DNA of 64,000 bases. Origin: Osedax fenrisi (Eukaryota > Annelida > Polychaeta > Sabellida > Siboglinidae). This document shows positions 11,448-23,149 of this stretch, in pieces. The notes under the pieces were generated by a model. The model had not been told where the DNA came from. It saw only the letters and a program-made list of their open reading frames with translations, and made no database searches. The number at the start of each line of letters is the position of its first letter. Positions within the stretch are counted from its first letter, which is position 1. Both the position numbers and the translations under genes were made by a program. Where the stretch lies: assembly GCA_964019155.1 (NCBI GenBank), contig OZ025242.1, positions 3,813,964 to 3,877,963 of the forward strand, in the 5' to 3' direction.

Positions 11448-11696
11448 TTAAATTTCAGAATGGTTTACTTTACTAAATCTTAATTTTCCTATATTCCTGA
11501 AGATTTCTGTACTTGTTATAGTGTTATACGTTGACTTCTGACAACACTCGGTTACTATGCTCTTCAATAACACATACATGTGTTCAGTATTTAAGTCTTC
11601 TATCATGTCCTGTGCCGGGGCCAGATATTGTACCTCCGTTGCATTATTAATTCTGAATATACAGACTGCAATAGCGTGCACACACATTTCATACAT
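11448..11696 (-). pseudogene. Second unknown gene, C-terminal part
   Basis: A frame of up to 82 codons. From INNATEVQYLAPAQDMIEDL onward it looks coding (mixed charged and hydrophobic composition) and is kept in copy B (58274-58522) with a single residue change and in a nearby duplicate (12492-12689). Its tail, QKSTYNTITSTEIFRNIG, is encoded by the 95-bp module that also occurs in the S modules. The first 20 or so codons lie in the inverted-repeat arm and may be intron or relic. No family is recognised. Confidence 0.35.
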
Positions 11697-11741
11697 CGAC
11701 CCCCCTCCTTATTACAACAATAGTTACATGTCGACCACATG
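11647..11741. repeat. Left arm of 95-bp inverted repeat
   Basis: Reverse complement of 12387-12483 with few mismatches. The arms are separated by about 645 bp. The arrangement is preserved in copy B (58473-58567 and 59246-59342). Confidence 0.85.
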
Positions 11742-11955
11742 ATAATAACTTATGTGTGTCTATAATCTCGGACAGCCGTGTAGATTCGAATGCCCGTATT
11801 TCTTGCGACGATTTCAATTCTCCTACAAGGGAGATGCTATTCGGAACAGATACTTGGGCTACTAGTGGTAGGGGTGAACGAATGGGTGTAGTCGGTGGGT
11901 TATGTGGTGTGAGCCATATCGTAATCGCTTCGTTAACAATTTGAGTTATAACCAC
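11689..11955 (-). pseudogene. Second unknown gene, upstream part
   Basis: An open frame on the minus strand including VNEAITIWLTPHNPPTTPIR and ending IIDTHKLLSCGRH, followed by GTAACT that could be a donor. It remains open upstream of the nominal start (a GTG), with no ATG found before similarity to copy B is interrupted near 11980. The copy B version (58515-58781) is identical in protein. The obvious donor and the downstream acceptors are not in matching phase, so a simple short intron joining it to 11448-11696 does not work. It may be an exon of a larger gene or a decayed copy. Confidence 0.35.
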
Positions 11956-12386
11956 TAATGCACGAATGGAGTCGAAGTAATTTAAGTGATTTAAACAAAT
12001 TTATATGTATACATTAATATTGTTTGAATATCAAATAGGTTAATTAATAATGAATTACATATTAGTATATTCTTAAATATATATATGTAAAATATGCATA
12101 TCATGGTATATTAATTTGTATATTATCATGAAATATAGATAAAACAATAATTTATGTTTTAATGTAACCTATATAGGTATTATATTTGCTTCAGATGCAT
12201 ACATGTATATATAAATATTTATGTATGTAAATGAATTAAGAACTTTTAACTTGGGTTCAGTTTTCTGACTAAAATGTAACACAATTCCTTACCAACATTT
12301 GGATACATGTGTAGGTATATAACCCTATATATAATATTACAATATAGGAAAACTATTTATTATAATATATATATATATATTTATGA
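11956..12386. other. AT-rich spacer inside the inverted repeat
   Basis: No gene seen. Bases about 12240-12360 are a diverged relative of 4205-4345, sharing CCTTACCAACATTT and TATAGGAAAACTATTT. Confidence 0.6.
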
Positions 12387-12483
12387 CATGTGGTCGACAT
12401 GTAACTATTGTTGTAATAAGGAGGGTGGTCGATGTATGAAATGTGTGTGCACGCTATTGCAGTCTGTGTATTCAGAATTAATA
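12387..12483. repeat. Right arm of 95-bp inverted repeat
   Basis: Inverted copy of 11647-11741. It is followed in direct orientation by another copy of the gene tail module (12530-12735). So one half of the neighbouring segment was duplicated directly and the other half in inverted orientation. Confidence 0.85.
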
Positions 12484-12491
12484 TATATAGA

Positions 12492-12735
12492 TTAATATTT
12501 ATATATGAATATATATATATATATATATAATTCAATTTCAGAATGGTTTACTTTCATAAATCGTAATATTCCTATATTCCTGAAGATTTCTGTACTTGTT
12601 ATTGTGTTATACTTGGACTTCTGACAACACTCGGTTACTATGCTCTTCAATAATCCATACATTGGTTCAGTATTTAAGTCTTCTATCATGTCCTGTGCCG
12701 GGGCCAGATATTGTACCTCCGTTGTATTATTAATT
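12492..12735 (-). pseudogene. Duplicate of second gene C-terminal part
   Basis: Reads MIEDLNTEPMYGLLKSIVTE and continues through the QKS...EIFRNIG tail, parallel to 11448-11660 with several substitutions. Upstream coding sequence is replaced by AT-rich DNA, so it is a partial copy. The copy B equivalent is 59358-59600. Confidence 0.5.
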
Positions 12736-12739
12736 CTGA

Positions 12740-12839
12740 ATACATTATTGGTATTATAAAAAGGATTTATTCAATATTTATATATGGAAAAGTGTGGTAG
12801 CGTACTATATATGATATAATTACCATTTTATGCCCATAC

Positions 12840-12880
<41 letters not shown>

Positions 12881-13847
12881 ATTGATTTTGTGTTATTTTG
12901 GGTATTGTTTTATGTGGGTTTTTTTGCTTTTTAAATTTGTATTAGATTATTGGGTTATTTAATGTTATTTGGATATTTTGAATATTTCCTAGTTTTTTGA
13001 CATATTTAATAACAATTTTTTAACATCTAACTTTAATAATATTATAATAATTATTCCTTTTACTTACCTTACCGGATCAGGATTGTTTCCCCGAGTAATT
13101 TCATCAATTTTTCAAAAAAAAGTTCCTTTTAATAAGATATTATTTATTAATATTAATTAAAATATATTTATAAATGATTAATTATATACTTATATTTAGG
13201 AATTTCAAATTATTAGTTATTATTATAATATTTCCAAGTTTATAGTAAACAAGAAGTTTAAATTTGTATTCAAAATAAAATAGGAAATCTATGCATTTCA
13301 TTTAATACTACTTATTAATAAGGTGATATAGTAGTTATTTAACTTTAATTTAACATTTAAGAGTTTTAATGAAATTGTATGATTTTTCAATTAAATAATA
13401 AATATAAATTTAGTTTTTATTATTTATTATTATTTATTATTTTTGAAATAAAAAACTAATCATAAATACTATTATGACTAGATGCGAATATAGGGTCAAC
13501 ATAACTATACAAAATAAAATTTGTCATTCATAATCAATATATATTTTTAGTTACTAAATTAATTAATATATATGTTTAAAAATAATTACACATGCGCGTC
13601 ATTATTGTTCATCATTCAATATAGAAAATATCTCGAAAAATAGTAAAGTTAGAGCTAATGCTTTAATGCATAATGTTCATAACTAATAAATCATAATATT
13701 GTCTTCAAAATCATAACTTATATATAATATATATCGTATAATGATTTAGTATAATGAAATTATTTTTATATATTATTTATTATTCATTATTTTGAAAAAA
13801 ATAATTATATATATTAAAAGAGTATATCATAATTAATTAATATGTAA
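12740..13847. other. Old diverged duplication, AT-rich
   Basis: Bases 12740-13000 are related to 4940-5240 (shared GGAAAAGTGTGG, TATATGATATAATTA and GGATATTTTGAAT blocks). Bases 13250-13510 are related to 10280-10560. A (TA)n run lies at 12841-12874. No gene. Confidence 0.6.
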
Positions 13848-14043
13848 TTTGTCACCTTCATGGCTATCTTTCACCTTCTTAGCGGCACATGAATTGCTGC
13901 AATGGCTACCTACTTCCCTCGAGGTCACCTACCAGTATACAGAGGTCATCAAAATATGGAAGGTTAGCCCCACCCCTCATCCCAATGGAAAACTTATGAC
14001 CCATCTCACTAACTACATCAGCCGACCTATCCATATGGTTTAA
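13848..14043. other. GC-richer island, possible exon relic
   Basis: A conspicuously less AT-rich block, also present at 60592-60786. In copy A both strands are open for some length. The plus frame lacks ATG, and the minus frame reads MDRSADVVSEMGHKFSIG up to VGDLEGSR and stop. In copy B both frames are broken by a stop and by 1- and 2-nt indels. A decayed exon or repeat fragment is more likely than a working gene. Confidence 0.25.
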
Positions 14044-14412
14044 TAACCAAGTGATTATGTCATGAATATATTAAAAATTACGTTATCATATATGAAAACA
14101 AATATGCCAACAGAATAAATATTGACAAACTATATTAGCGTATGTAATATTATATTGAGAAATTTCATATTTAAATTAAATGATATAAATAATTATATAG
14201 TGAAAGTTTATTTTTAATAATCATAAAACTAGATTATTACGTATCAACATTTAGTACTTAGGTAATATTATAAATATATGTGTGTATATGTATGTAATTT
14301 ATATTTAATATGTTGTATATATATATATATATATATATACAATATAGTGTATAGTTGATAATATACATAAATGTTGCCTCTTACTAAATGATAATTATCT
14401 CTCTCCCAACAG

Positions 14413-14590
14413 TCTGACGTCAGCCTGTACAGGAGGAGCTGTTGATGCAATTCTTCCTAAAGAGCTACCACTACTGCTGCCCCTTCAACTACTGCTGCTG
14501 CTGCTGCTGCTACATCAATACACTCAGCAATTATCTAATGTACCATCACCACTACCACTATCGCCACCTTCAGGGCGAGTGAGAAACTAA
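14413..14590 (+). CDS. Probable last coding exon, copy A (altered end)
   Basis: Preceded by a good acceptor, CTCTCTCCCAACAG, and open for 58 codons: LTSACTGGAVDAILPKELP, then a Leu/Gln run encoded by CTG repeats, then HQYTQQLSNVPSPLPLSPPS. It ends in GRVRN and stop. Compared with copy B (61159-61357) it has an in-frame 12-nt insertion near the start and an indel after SG that shifts the frame and loses the C-terminus GPYYFVL. The upstream exon was not found. No family is recognised; the Pro/Leu/Gln-rich composition gives no function. Confidence 0.4.
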
Positions 14591-15770
14591 ATCCTACACG
14601 AGGACCTTACTACTTTGTGCTTTAAATTCTATCGCATTCACTCTGATATACATATATACACATACTTGTATGTATTTGTGTATATGTATACATTCGATGT
14701 AATCATTATTGATATAATATGTTTAGAAGCATATTTTATTTATCAAATTTGTTCTCTATAATATTAACTACTTTCATTTCTTCTATCTTATATCTATATT
14801 ATTATGTTGACGAACGCATGATATAATACCACACAACAGTATTGTAGCATTTATGTTACCTATTTAAATAGTATATGTGTATATTATCATGATATATATT
14901 CATCCTATTTTGAATTTAAAAATAAAATTGTTTACTTTAATTGTTTTTTTAAATAAAAAATAGGAAATTAAACAGCCAATATGTTATCATTTTAGCTTGT
15001 ATTATAGATATATAATAATAATTTCTTATTTACTGTATTTATATAAATATAGATACATAATCAATCTTACATTATTAATAAAATAGATTATTCGGTATTG
15101 ATGAAATATCATATTTAACTAAACCAGATAGAATTGATGAATATTGACAATTTAACTTGTAGTATTTTAATTTGTGTATCTACTTTATTTTAATAATAAA
15201 ATAATAGTATAATATAATAATTATAGATTTTATATGATATTTATAATTTACATATTAGATATAAGTTATACATTTAATACATTATATAAATTATTATATA
15301 AGTATATGATACATTACAAATTATTTGGATATATAATTTTATTAATAGTTTGATATTTTATATGAATAGATTTGGAATGTATAAAATAATATTTATTTTA
15401 ATAGTATTTAAGAAACATATAATTGTTCATATATTTATATATTTATTATTTATCTTAAATCATATACAAATAAACATAAATAGTATTATTAATATAAATA
15501 CAATTATGTACAATTAATAAACTAATAATAGGTTATAATTATAAGAATGGTATACAAAATAAATTATATAAATAAGGTATACCTAGAAAATAAAAGATTA
15601 ATAAAGGAAATATAATATTATAATGATAACGTTGATGAATTAGAAGAATGTTTAATGCTAATAGATATTGAATAAAATGATTTATGTAATATAATAATTC
15701 AAGTATTAACATTATTATTAATAAATATAATAGATAACTTAAGTTCCATTGTTTATAATGCATTTGTATG

Positions 15771-15837
<67 letters not shown>

Positions 15838-17211
15838 TTATAGAAGATATATATATATATATAATTATGTGTTCTTTTGATCTTTGCAGTTTAAGATTAA
15901 TATTGTAACTAATTACAACAAAGGTATATATTTGCACAAAAGTTTTGTATACAATTATTTTTATAAATTTAAGGCAATTATTAAAATTACAATATATATA
16001 TATCTTCAGCATCTATTCTAATATATTCACATATATATCACCACAATTAATATAAATTATCTTATTTCTATTCCACTAATGTAATCAAAATATTATTTAT
16101 TATGAAAAATTACTCTCTTTAAAAATGTTAAGATTATTAATATTGATAATATCCTATCATTTAGTCTATCAAATGCATGTGTTGCATAAAAAGAATTACA
16201 ATTAATATCGTATTACTTATAATCCTGCATATATTGCTTAAGGAAAAAAACACACATACATATATATATATATATATTATTATCAGATTTAGGTTTGTAC
16301 CCTGGTTTTTGTAGAAACTAGAGCTTATCGAGACAATTACCATTAATTGTAAAGTAATTATATATATATATATATATATTTAACATTAATTGCATTATAG
16401 TAGGATAGATAATTTTTAAAAGTTTTTCTATCTCATAATAATATATCACAAATGTTATAACAAACATAATTGTGAAGTTTCATCACAGAATATTTAATAA
16501 TGATAAAACGATACAAATTGTAATTTGCATATATTATTTAAGGTAAATTCTCATTTCATAGGTAGTGTATTTATGTATTTTTGTATGTGCAGTGCACATC
16601 GTGCATTTGTTATAAAAATGAAATATTAGTCATATACTTTTATTATTATTGTATACATATATTATAATATAAATAAAGTAAAACATTAATTAAAATTAAA
16701 CAGTTAATATTAAAATTATAAATTAATTTTTTAATGTGACAATAGTTTATTTCGTTGATAAATTATTTAATTAATCATTGAACTTTGTTAAGTCTCATAT
16801 TTGTGTGGTACACGTGTAAAAATTAGACTAAAAATTGTCCAATAAAATAAAATTTACGATTAGTTTACCAACAAATTTTTATTTTATTAAAATGCTAAAT
16901 AAAACTCACTTTTTGAATACGTATATTCTATTTTTATACTAATTGTTAACATTTTATTTTTATATAACAATGATTTTATTTTTGTATTTTAAAATATTTT
17001 GTATGGGTGTTTTTATATAATAAATATGTTCACAATCACATTTTTAATTGTAAATAATTTATTCTTGAATATAACTTATTTTATTTTAACTTTTTATTTT
17101 ATTCTAACTCAAATTATTTTTGATACTTTTCACTGTAAATTCTTATGTTTTTAATATTGTTATCGAATTCTGAATTTTTGTCAGTTTTCAAAATTTGTTT
17201 TTTTATCATAT
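14591..17211. other. AT-rich non-coding stretch of copy A
   Basis: No gene. It contains (TA)n at 15773-15835 (much shorter in copy B, about 62503-62532), and scattered microsatellites. All of it aligns with 61358-63980 of copy B with frequent small indels. Confidence 0.7.
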
Positions 17212-17359
17212 ATGAAATAATGAGAAAGAGGTATTATTTTAATTAAGATGGCACTTTTCTATATTGTACAATAGGAAAGACTGTTTTAGCAACTTGAATA
17301 GTTCCTTTCATAAAAAAGTGCCATCTAACTTATAATGACTCCTCTTTTTCATTATTTCA
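17212..17359. mobile_element. Foldback MITE, about 148 bp
   Basis: The ends are inverted repeats of about 45 bp. The left arm starts TGAAATAATGAGAAAGAGG and includes AGATGGCACTTTT; the right arm includes AAAAAGTGCCATCT and ends CTCTTTTTCATTATTTCA. The interior is about 55 bp. The superfamily cannot be assigned; short AT flanks hide any target duplication. The window ends within the first bases of the same element in copy B. Confidence 0.7.
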
Positions 17360-18588
17360 GATATTATAGAACAAATTATTTTGCAATGTACAGTGAACAC
17401 ATATTATTCTAAAATTCTTACAATTAATTACATTTTATGATTAGGTATACTTTAAATTAACTGCAAATATTAATGAAATTATAAAATGAAATGTAGGATA
17501 TAATGTATTATATCTTTACGAATAATTATTATTACAAATAAATTTAAAATAGTCAGTAATGATTAATATGTCTAGTTCTGATACATTTCTCCTCCTTGTT
17601 ATAGAAGATACTGAAATCGATGATAAAAATATAATTTAATATTTTCTGTAAATAATTATAATCAACCGAATGACAATTAAGTATTGTACATTTTGATATT
17701 GACATATGTTAAAGTTGATACTTTAAGTTTAACAATATATATTTCAACTAATACATATTAAATTAATTTGACATTATATATTTGTATATATATAATATAA
17801 TATAAGATTTAGAAAAAAATTAAAATGGATACGTTCTCCATTTTGTTGGTAGATATGATCCATTTTTATATTGTTCAAAAACAAATTTCTATAAAAATTT
17901 AGAAAAAAATGTATTCTATACAGAATGTATTTATAAAATAACTGTTCTTCACATTAATGAATAATAAATATATTTATTTAGTATATACTATTAAAATGTT
18001 TAATTTTAGTAATTAAGATGTATAGTGCCTAGTATAGTATATTGTAAATATTTGCTCATCTGTCCACTCTCCCTTAATATAAATTTTACACCTAACGATA
18101 TTTCATAAATAACTAAACTTTATTAATAATAATATTATGTTTAACTATTTAATATTTAATTGTTTAAATGTTAAAATGCTAAATTATCTCTGATATAATA
18201 GAATAACTATAACGAATATTTAGACAGAAATCATAATAACTAAAATTCACTTTATTAATTAATAAATATTGTTAATTATAGAGTATACCATATTGTATAT
18301 ATCCACGTATAAATTGCATGATTACAAAATATATAATTTGTAGAATAGTTTTGTCATAAAATTAATAATTTTTTTTTAAATTTATTAAAAATAGAATATA
18401 TATATGTAATGTTCTTTTTATTAATAAGTATAGACATATTTTAATATGAAATTAGTAACTGTATTATTATCTACACATTCTATATACAAATTTTAGGTGT
18501 AATTTAACTAATAAAATATCAAAATATAGCGAAAAGTAGTATAACACGGATATTAGGGTATTTAAAAAGCGATAATCTTGCATAGTAG
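17360..18588. other. AT-rich stretch, nothing recognised
   Basis: Mononucleotide and TA/AAT-type simple sequence only; no ORF with protein-like composition. Confidence 0.6.
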
Positions 18589-18860
18589 GTAGGGGACGGA
18601 AGGGTATTATGGCCGATATTTTTATTACCTTACAAGAAACAAAATATATCATACTAATATTGGATATTATGATCCAATAAGTTGTATATACAATTACAAT
18701 ATGTTGTTCTAATTAATGGCTATCAACATTTACTCATTTAATTATTTGTATTCAAGTCATTTGATTTTTATTAAAAAGCAAATTTTCCGTATAAATAGAG
18801 ATAAAATACACTAGTGCGGGTATTATGGTCGATAGTTCCGAAATAGCCACTAGGATCGCG
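18589..18860 (+). repeat. Dispersed repeat family member 1
   Basis: Starts GGGGACGGAAGGGTATTATG followed by GCCGATA, and has a second related motif GCGGGTATTATGGTCGATAG near 18815-18835. The same motifs occur inverted at 27030-27465 and, more diverged, at 30690-30955. The GGGGACG terminus and paired subterminal motifs suggest a DNA-transposon or MITE family, but boundaries and target duplications are not resolved. Confidence 0.5.
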
Positions 18861-19405
18861 TCATGTATTCAAATACGCACTATTTTTATAATTGGAAAAT
18901 AAAATACATTTTATCAGATATCAAGATACACACGCACTTTTATAGTAATTATATTAATAAGTAATCGTTATCCCATTTAGTTTTACTTATATTCAGCTAC
19001 AAATTTATGTTTTAATTAATTAGTTTAATATGTCTCACATTATTAATGCAAATGTAAGCCGATTAATTTGAACGAAATGGCAAATAAAAATTGTATTGAA
19101 CATCGATTCAATATTGAAAATGAAATGGCAGGAATAGATTGGTTACGGTGCTTCAGGAATATATATCATTGTCTCACTCTTAGAACTCCGGAACAAACAT
19201 CAGGTAATATATTTTAATATATATATAGTATTGTATTTGATTATGTGATATGAAATATTAATACAGTGCCATACTTATAATTTGTACCATTATTGTAGTA
19301 TACGTGACAATTAGTATACTAATCGTAATATACTATAGTATAAAAATATAAAATTTAAAATGTGTACTATAAAAATATATGGAATTAAATTATTTAACTA
19401 TATAA

Positions 19406-19436
<31 letters not shown>

Positions 19437-19657
19437 ACTATATATAAACCTATATAGTTATGTATGGAATTAAATCGTTTAAATAGGATGACAATCTTAT
19501 GCATATAATTATATATTATTAATAATATTATTAATAATAATTATTATAATTAATAATATTATAATTATTCATTAATAATTAATTTAAACAGTTATTAATA
19601 AATATGTTATTTTATAATAATTATCCAATATTATACTGAGAAAAAGAAATACATCAG

Positions 19658-19705
<48 letters not shown>
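18861..19705. other. AT-rich stretch with (TA)n runs
   Basis: Nothing gene-like. (TA)n at about 19408-19436 and 19662-19703; the latter abuts the SINE head. Confidence 0.6.
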
Positions 19706-19914
19706 CTGCCTGTGTGGCTCAGTTAGCTAATGCGCCATACACACAAGCAGTATACTATAGGACATGTATACGAGCCCCATCCGGACCATAAAAATAGGTC
19801 TTAAAATATTATTTAGAAGTGATATTATATAATTGTGTATAAATAAATGATCGGCTCTCATTAAAACCATGGATGACTTAACATGAGAGGGGCTTCGAAG
19901 GGACATTAGAGCCA
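19706..19914 (+). mobile_element. tRNA-derived SINE
   Basis: The head contains an A-box-like TGGCTCAGTTAGC and, about 45 bp on, a degenerate B box (ACGAGCCCCATCC). The tRNA-unrelated body ends in GGGACATTAGAGCC. A second, inverted copy at 42846-43035 shares the whole body and has a better B box (GTTCGAGCC). It is inserted next to (TA)n, so the target duplication cannot be read. It is not a functional tRNA gene: no cloverleaf spacing and no matching acceptor stem. Confidence 0.8.
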
Positions 19915-20026
19915 TATAATATATATTATATATGGCATATATAATATATGATATATAGGCTATATAATATAGCTATAAATGTAAATGGAAGAAAGGACTC
20001 CACAAAATAAAAATAACAATAGCAAT

Positions 20027-20072
<46 letters not shown>

Positions 20073-20169
20073 TATATAATATATAGTATATATGTATATA
20101 CTATATACTATATATGTATATAGCTATATAATATAATACATAGTATATATGTTATTAATTCTATATACA

Positions 20170-20212
<43 letters not shown>

Positions 20213-20380
20213 TTTCATAATAAATATATTCCAGAAAATTTGATTAATTTAATAAAATATGTTTTTATAATTGAAAACATATCAAACTATAACTACACAT
20301 TAATAAAACTGGAATTACTTATATATAATAATGTATAAAAAAATATATTATTTATTTTATATCAATATAAAATAATAATG

Positions 20381-20420
<40 letters not shown>

Positions 20421-20613
20421 AGTAATACAATTGTCGTTTGTCAATTTTCATATAACCCTCTGAATCCCAAAAGGCATTAATCGCCCATTATTTTTATAAT
20501 GTGTGTTTTTTTATAATTTTTTAATGTGTATTTATAGTTTTATATTTTTTCAATTATAAATTATAGAATAAATATGTGGGAGGATCATATGATCTAAATA
20601 TGATGCAAATATG
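19915..20613. repeat. TA-rich microsatellite cluster
   Basis: Long runs of TA and TATAGTATA-type sequence, including (TA)n near 20032-20070, 20175-20208 and 20383-20414. No gene. Confidence 0.8.
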
Positions 20614-20906
20614 AGGGTAAATTACACTGCTATATATTTATATGCATATCAGTGAAGAATTATACTAGATATTACAACAACATTAAATTAAATTCAAATG
20701 ACATAAATTAATTTCAAATGAATTAATAAAAATCAATTCAAATTACATAAAAACAATTCAGGGTAAATTACACTGCTATATATTTATATGCATATCAGTG
20801 AAGAATTATACTAGATATTACAACAAAATTAAATTAAATTCAAATGACATAAATTAATTTCAAATGAATTAATAAAAATCAATTTAAATTACATAAAAAC
20901 AATTCA
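20614..20906. repeat. 146-bp tandem duplication
   Basis: AGGGTAAATTACACTGC starts at 20614 and again at 20760. The two 146-bp copies differ at only a couple of bases, so the duplication is recent. No coding content. Confidence 0.9.
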
Positions 20907-21220
20907 AATAGAATAATAAAATTAAATTCAAATGAAATAAAATCAATTAATAAAAATCAATTCAAATTAATTAAATCCACATAAAATAATTAATAAATAT
21001 ATTTATATAATATAAAGTAGTATATTATAACTATTACATAATTTTCCATATAAGTTAATTTTATAAGGATTATAAGGATTTTGTCAATTGTAATATTGAT
21101 ATTATACATGCATGTATGTATCTATATGCAATGCATATTATGAATACATGCATATATAAATTGTAATATATTATATATATATAGATTATATATATATGTA
21201 TATCATTATATATCATTTAC

Positions 21221-21299
<79 letters not shown>

Positions 21300-21788
21300 T
21301 ATATATAGTATATAGTATATACATATATATCATTTTAAAAACAAAATTATAATAAATTATTCATCAAATTAGTCTATTATACATGTTGACATATATGATT
21401 TATTAATAACAATATAATTTTTATCGGATTTTTATAGTATTCTTTAAATATAAATTAACATATTAACTAATTTTCTAGTATCTATTTAAAAATATATTAA
21501 TATATAATTTTTTCAATATTAATAATAAGATTAAAAAACTAGATTTATTTTAAAATGTTATTAAAATATGTACTATATAGTATATACTATATTCATTTTT
21601 TATATTTAAATCAATATGCAATTAAATATATTTCCATATAATATGGAATTATACATTTATTCCATAGAAAAATATTTAGTTGTATATTTATTTGAATGAA
21701 AATATGAGTATTTAGTAAATACTATTTACTAAATACTATTGGGTAAAACATTAAATTATATAATTAAATGCTAGCCTGACATATCTTT

Positions 21789-21845
<57 letters not shown>
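20907..21845. other. AT-rich stretch with two long (TA)n runs
   Basis: (TA)n at about 21226-21298 and 21793-21844. No gene-like ORF. Confidence 0.7.
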
Positions 21846-22414
21846 CTCTAAATAGCATGTATAGTAACAATGTTTTAATAATGATATTATATACAGATTC
21901 CGTTCAAGGATTGCCAAACGTTCTGATAATGGTATACTGGCTACAAATGAAACACACAATCATGTGATTTTGGTTTGTATTTATATATATATTAAAATAT
22001 TATTTTTTATTGATATAAAAATATAAATAATATATTTTTCTATACATTATTATATATAAGTATAGGCCTTAATGTCATTAATGTGTAATTAATGTGTAAT
22101 TATAGTGTATATATAGTATATATTGTATATATATATATATATATATATAACTCTAAATAGCATGTATAGTAACAATGTTTTAATAATGATATTATATACA
22201 GATTCCGTTCAAGGATTGCCAAACGTTCTGAATATGGTATACTGGCTACAAATGAAACACACAATCATGTGATTTTGGTTTGTATTTATATATATATATA
22301 TTAAAATATTATTTTTTATTGATATAAAAATATAAATAATATATTTTTCTATACATTATTATATATAAGTATAGGCCTTAATGTCATTAATGTGTAATTA
22401 ATGTGTAATTATAG
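21846..22414 (-). repeat. 305-bp tandem duplication carrying an exon-like core
   Basis: Copies start at 21846 and 22151 (CTCTAAATAGCATG). On the minus strand each has TTTCATTTGTAG, then a short open segment reading SIPLSERLAILERN (SIPYSERLAILERN in the other), then GTATATAAT, like a small exon of about 46 nt between acceptor and donor. A more diverged third relative lies at 22738-22860. No gene family is recognised. Confidence 0.55.
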
Positions 22415-23109
22415 TTTAATATTTTTTCAATTAGAAAAACATATGTTATTAATTAAATTAAACAAATGCACTAAAATATATGTATTATAACATGCATATA
22501 TATGTATATAGTATATACTATACTACTACAGTAGCCTATATATTATAAGCTTTAAATATTTTGATATGGAAAAAACCTTAATTAAAGTATTAAATATAAT
22601 AATTATTGTTAAATCAATATACACATATATTATGTATATTTATTTAACAATATATTATTCTATAGAATAAAAAACAATATTTTAATAATTTGTATATATA
22701 TAAAGTGTATTTATAAATATATAATATAAGTATAATAATAATGAAATTATATACAGATTAATCTGTCCGGAATTCCGTTCAAGATATTGCCCACGTTCTG
22801 ATAATGGTATACTGGTTACAAATGAAATTCCCCCTCGTGATTTTGGTTTTTATTTATATAAGTTATATAATATAACATACATTTGTATATACATTTATTT
22901 ATATTATAATGATTATATACCGCCTATAGGCAGCCTATATAACTATATTTATAGTATTTAAATGTTTTACGGTTAGATGGTGAGTTCACAGACTTTATTC
23001 ATAAATATATTTGATATTATATTGTACAATATACTATATATAGTATATTTTATATACTATAATAATGAAATTGTATTATTAAATTATATGTTAATGATAT
23101 ATACAAGGC

Positions 23110-23149
<40 letters not shown>

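Larger units (their letters stand above)
1..17225 (+). repeat. Copy A of a long direct duplication
   Basis: From base 1 this stretch matches bases 45680 onward in the same orientation (initial offset 45679). The match continues, with small indels and microsatellite length changes, to about 17225, which aligns with the last base of the window. Differences are sparse over 1-5550 and in the 2.1-kb array, and clearly denser from about 10270 to 17225. Copy A is about 1.1 kb shorter than B, mainly because it has one fewer standard array unit. Neither outer boundary is seen, so the true repeat extends past both window edges. Confidence 0.95.

Noticed and set aside
11653..11727. A 75-nt intron joining the two parts of the second unknown gene
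   Set aside because: The best donor (CAT then GTAACT) and the available acceptors are in different phases, and the sequence doubles as an inverted-repeat arm.
12353..12535. Plus and minus ORFs around the right inverted-repeat arm
   Set aside because: Chance openness of the inverted copy plus TA sequence.
19706..19790. tRNA gene
   Set aside because: A and B boxes are present but there is no cloverleaf or acceptor pairing, and a second copy shares a non-tRNA body, so it is a SINE.
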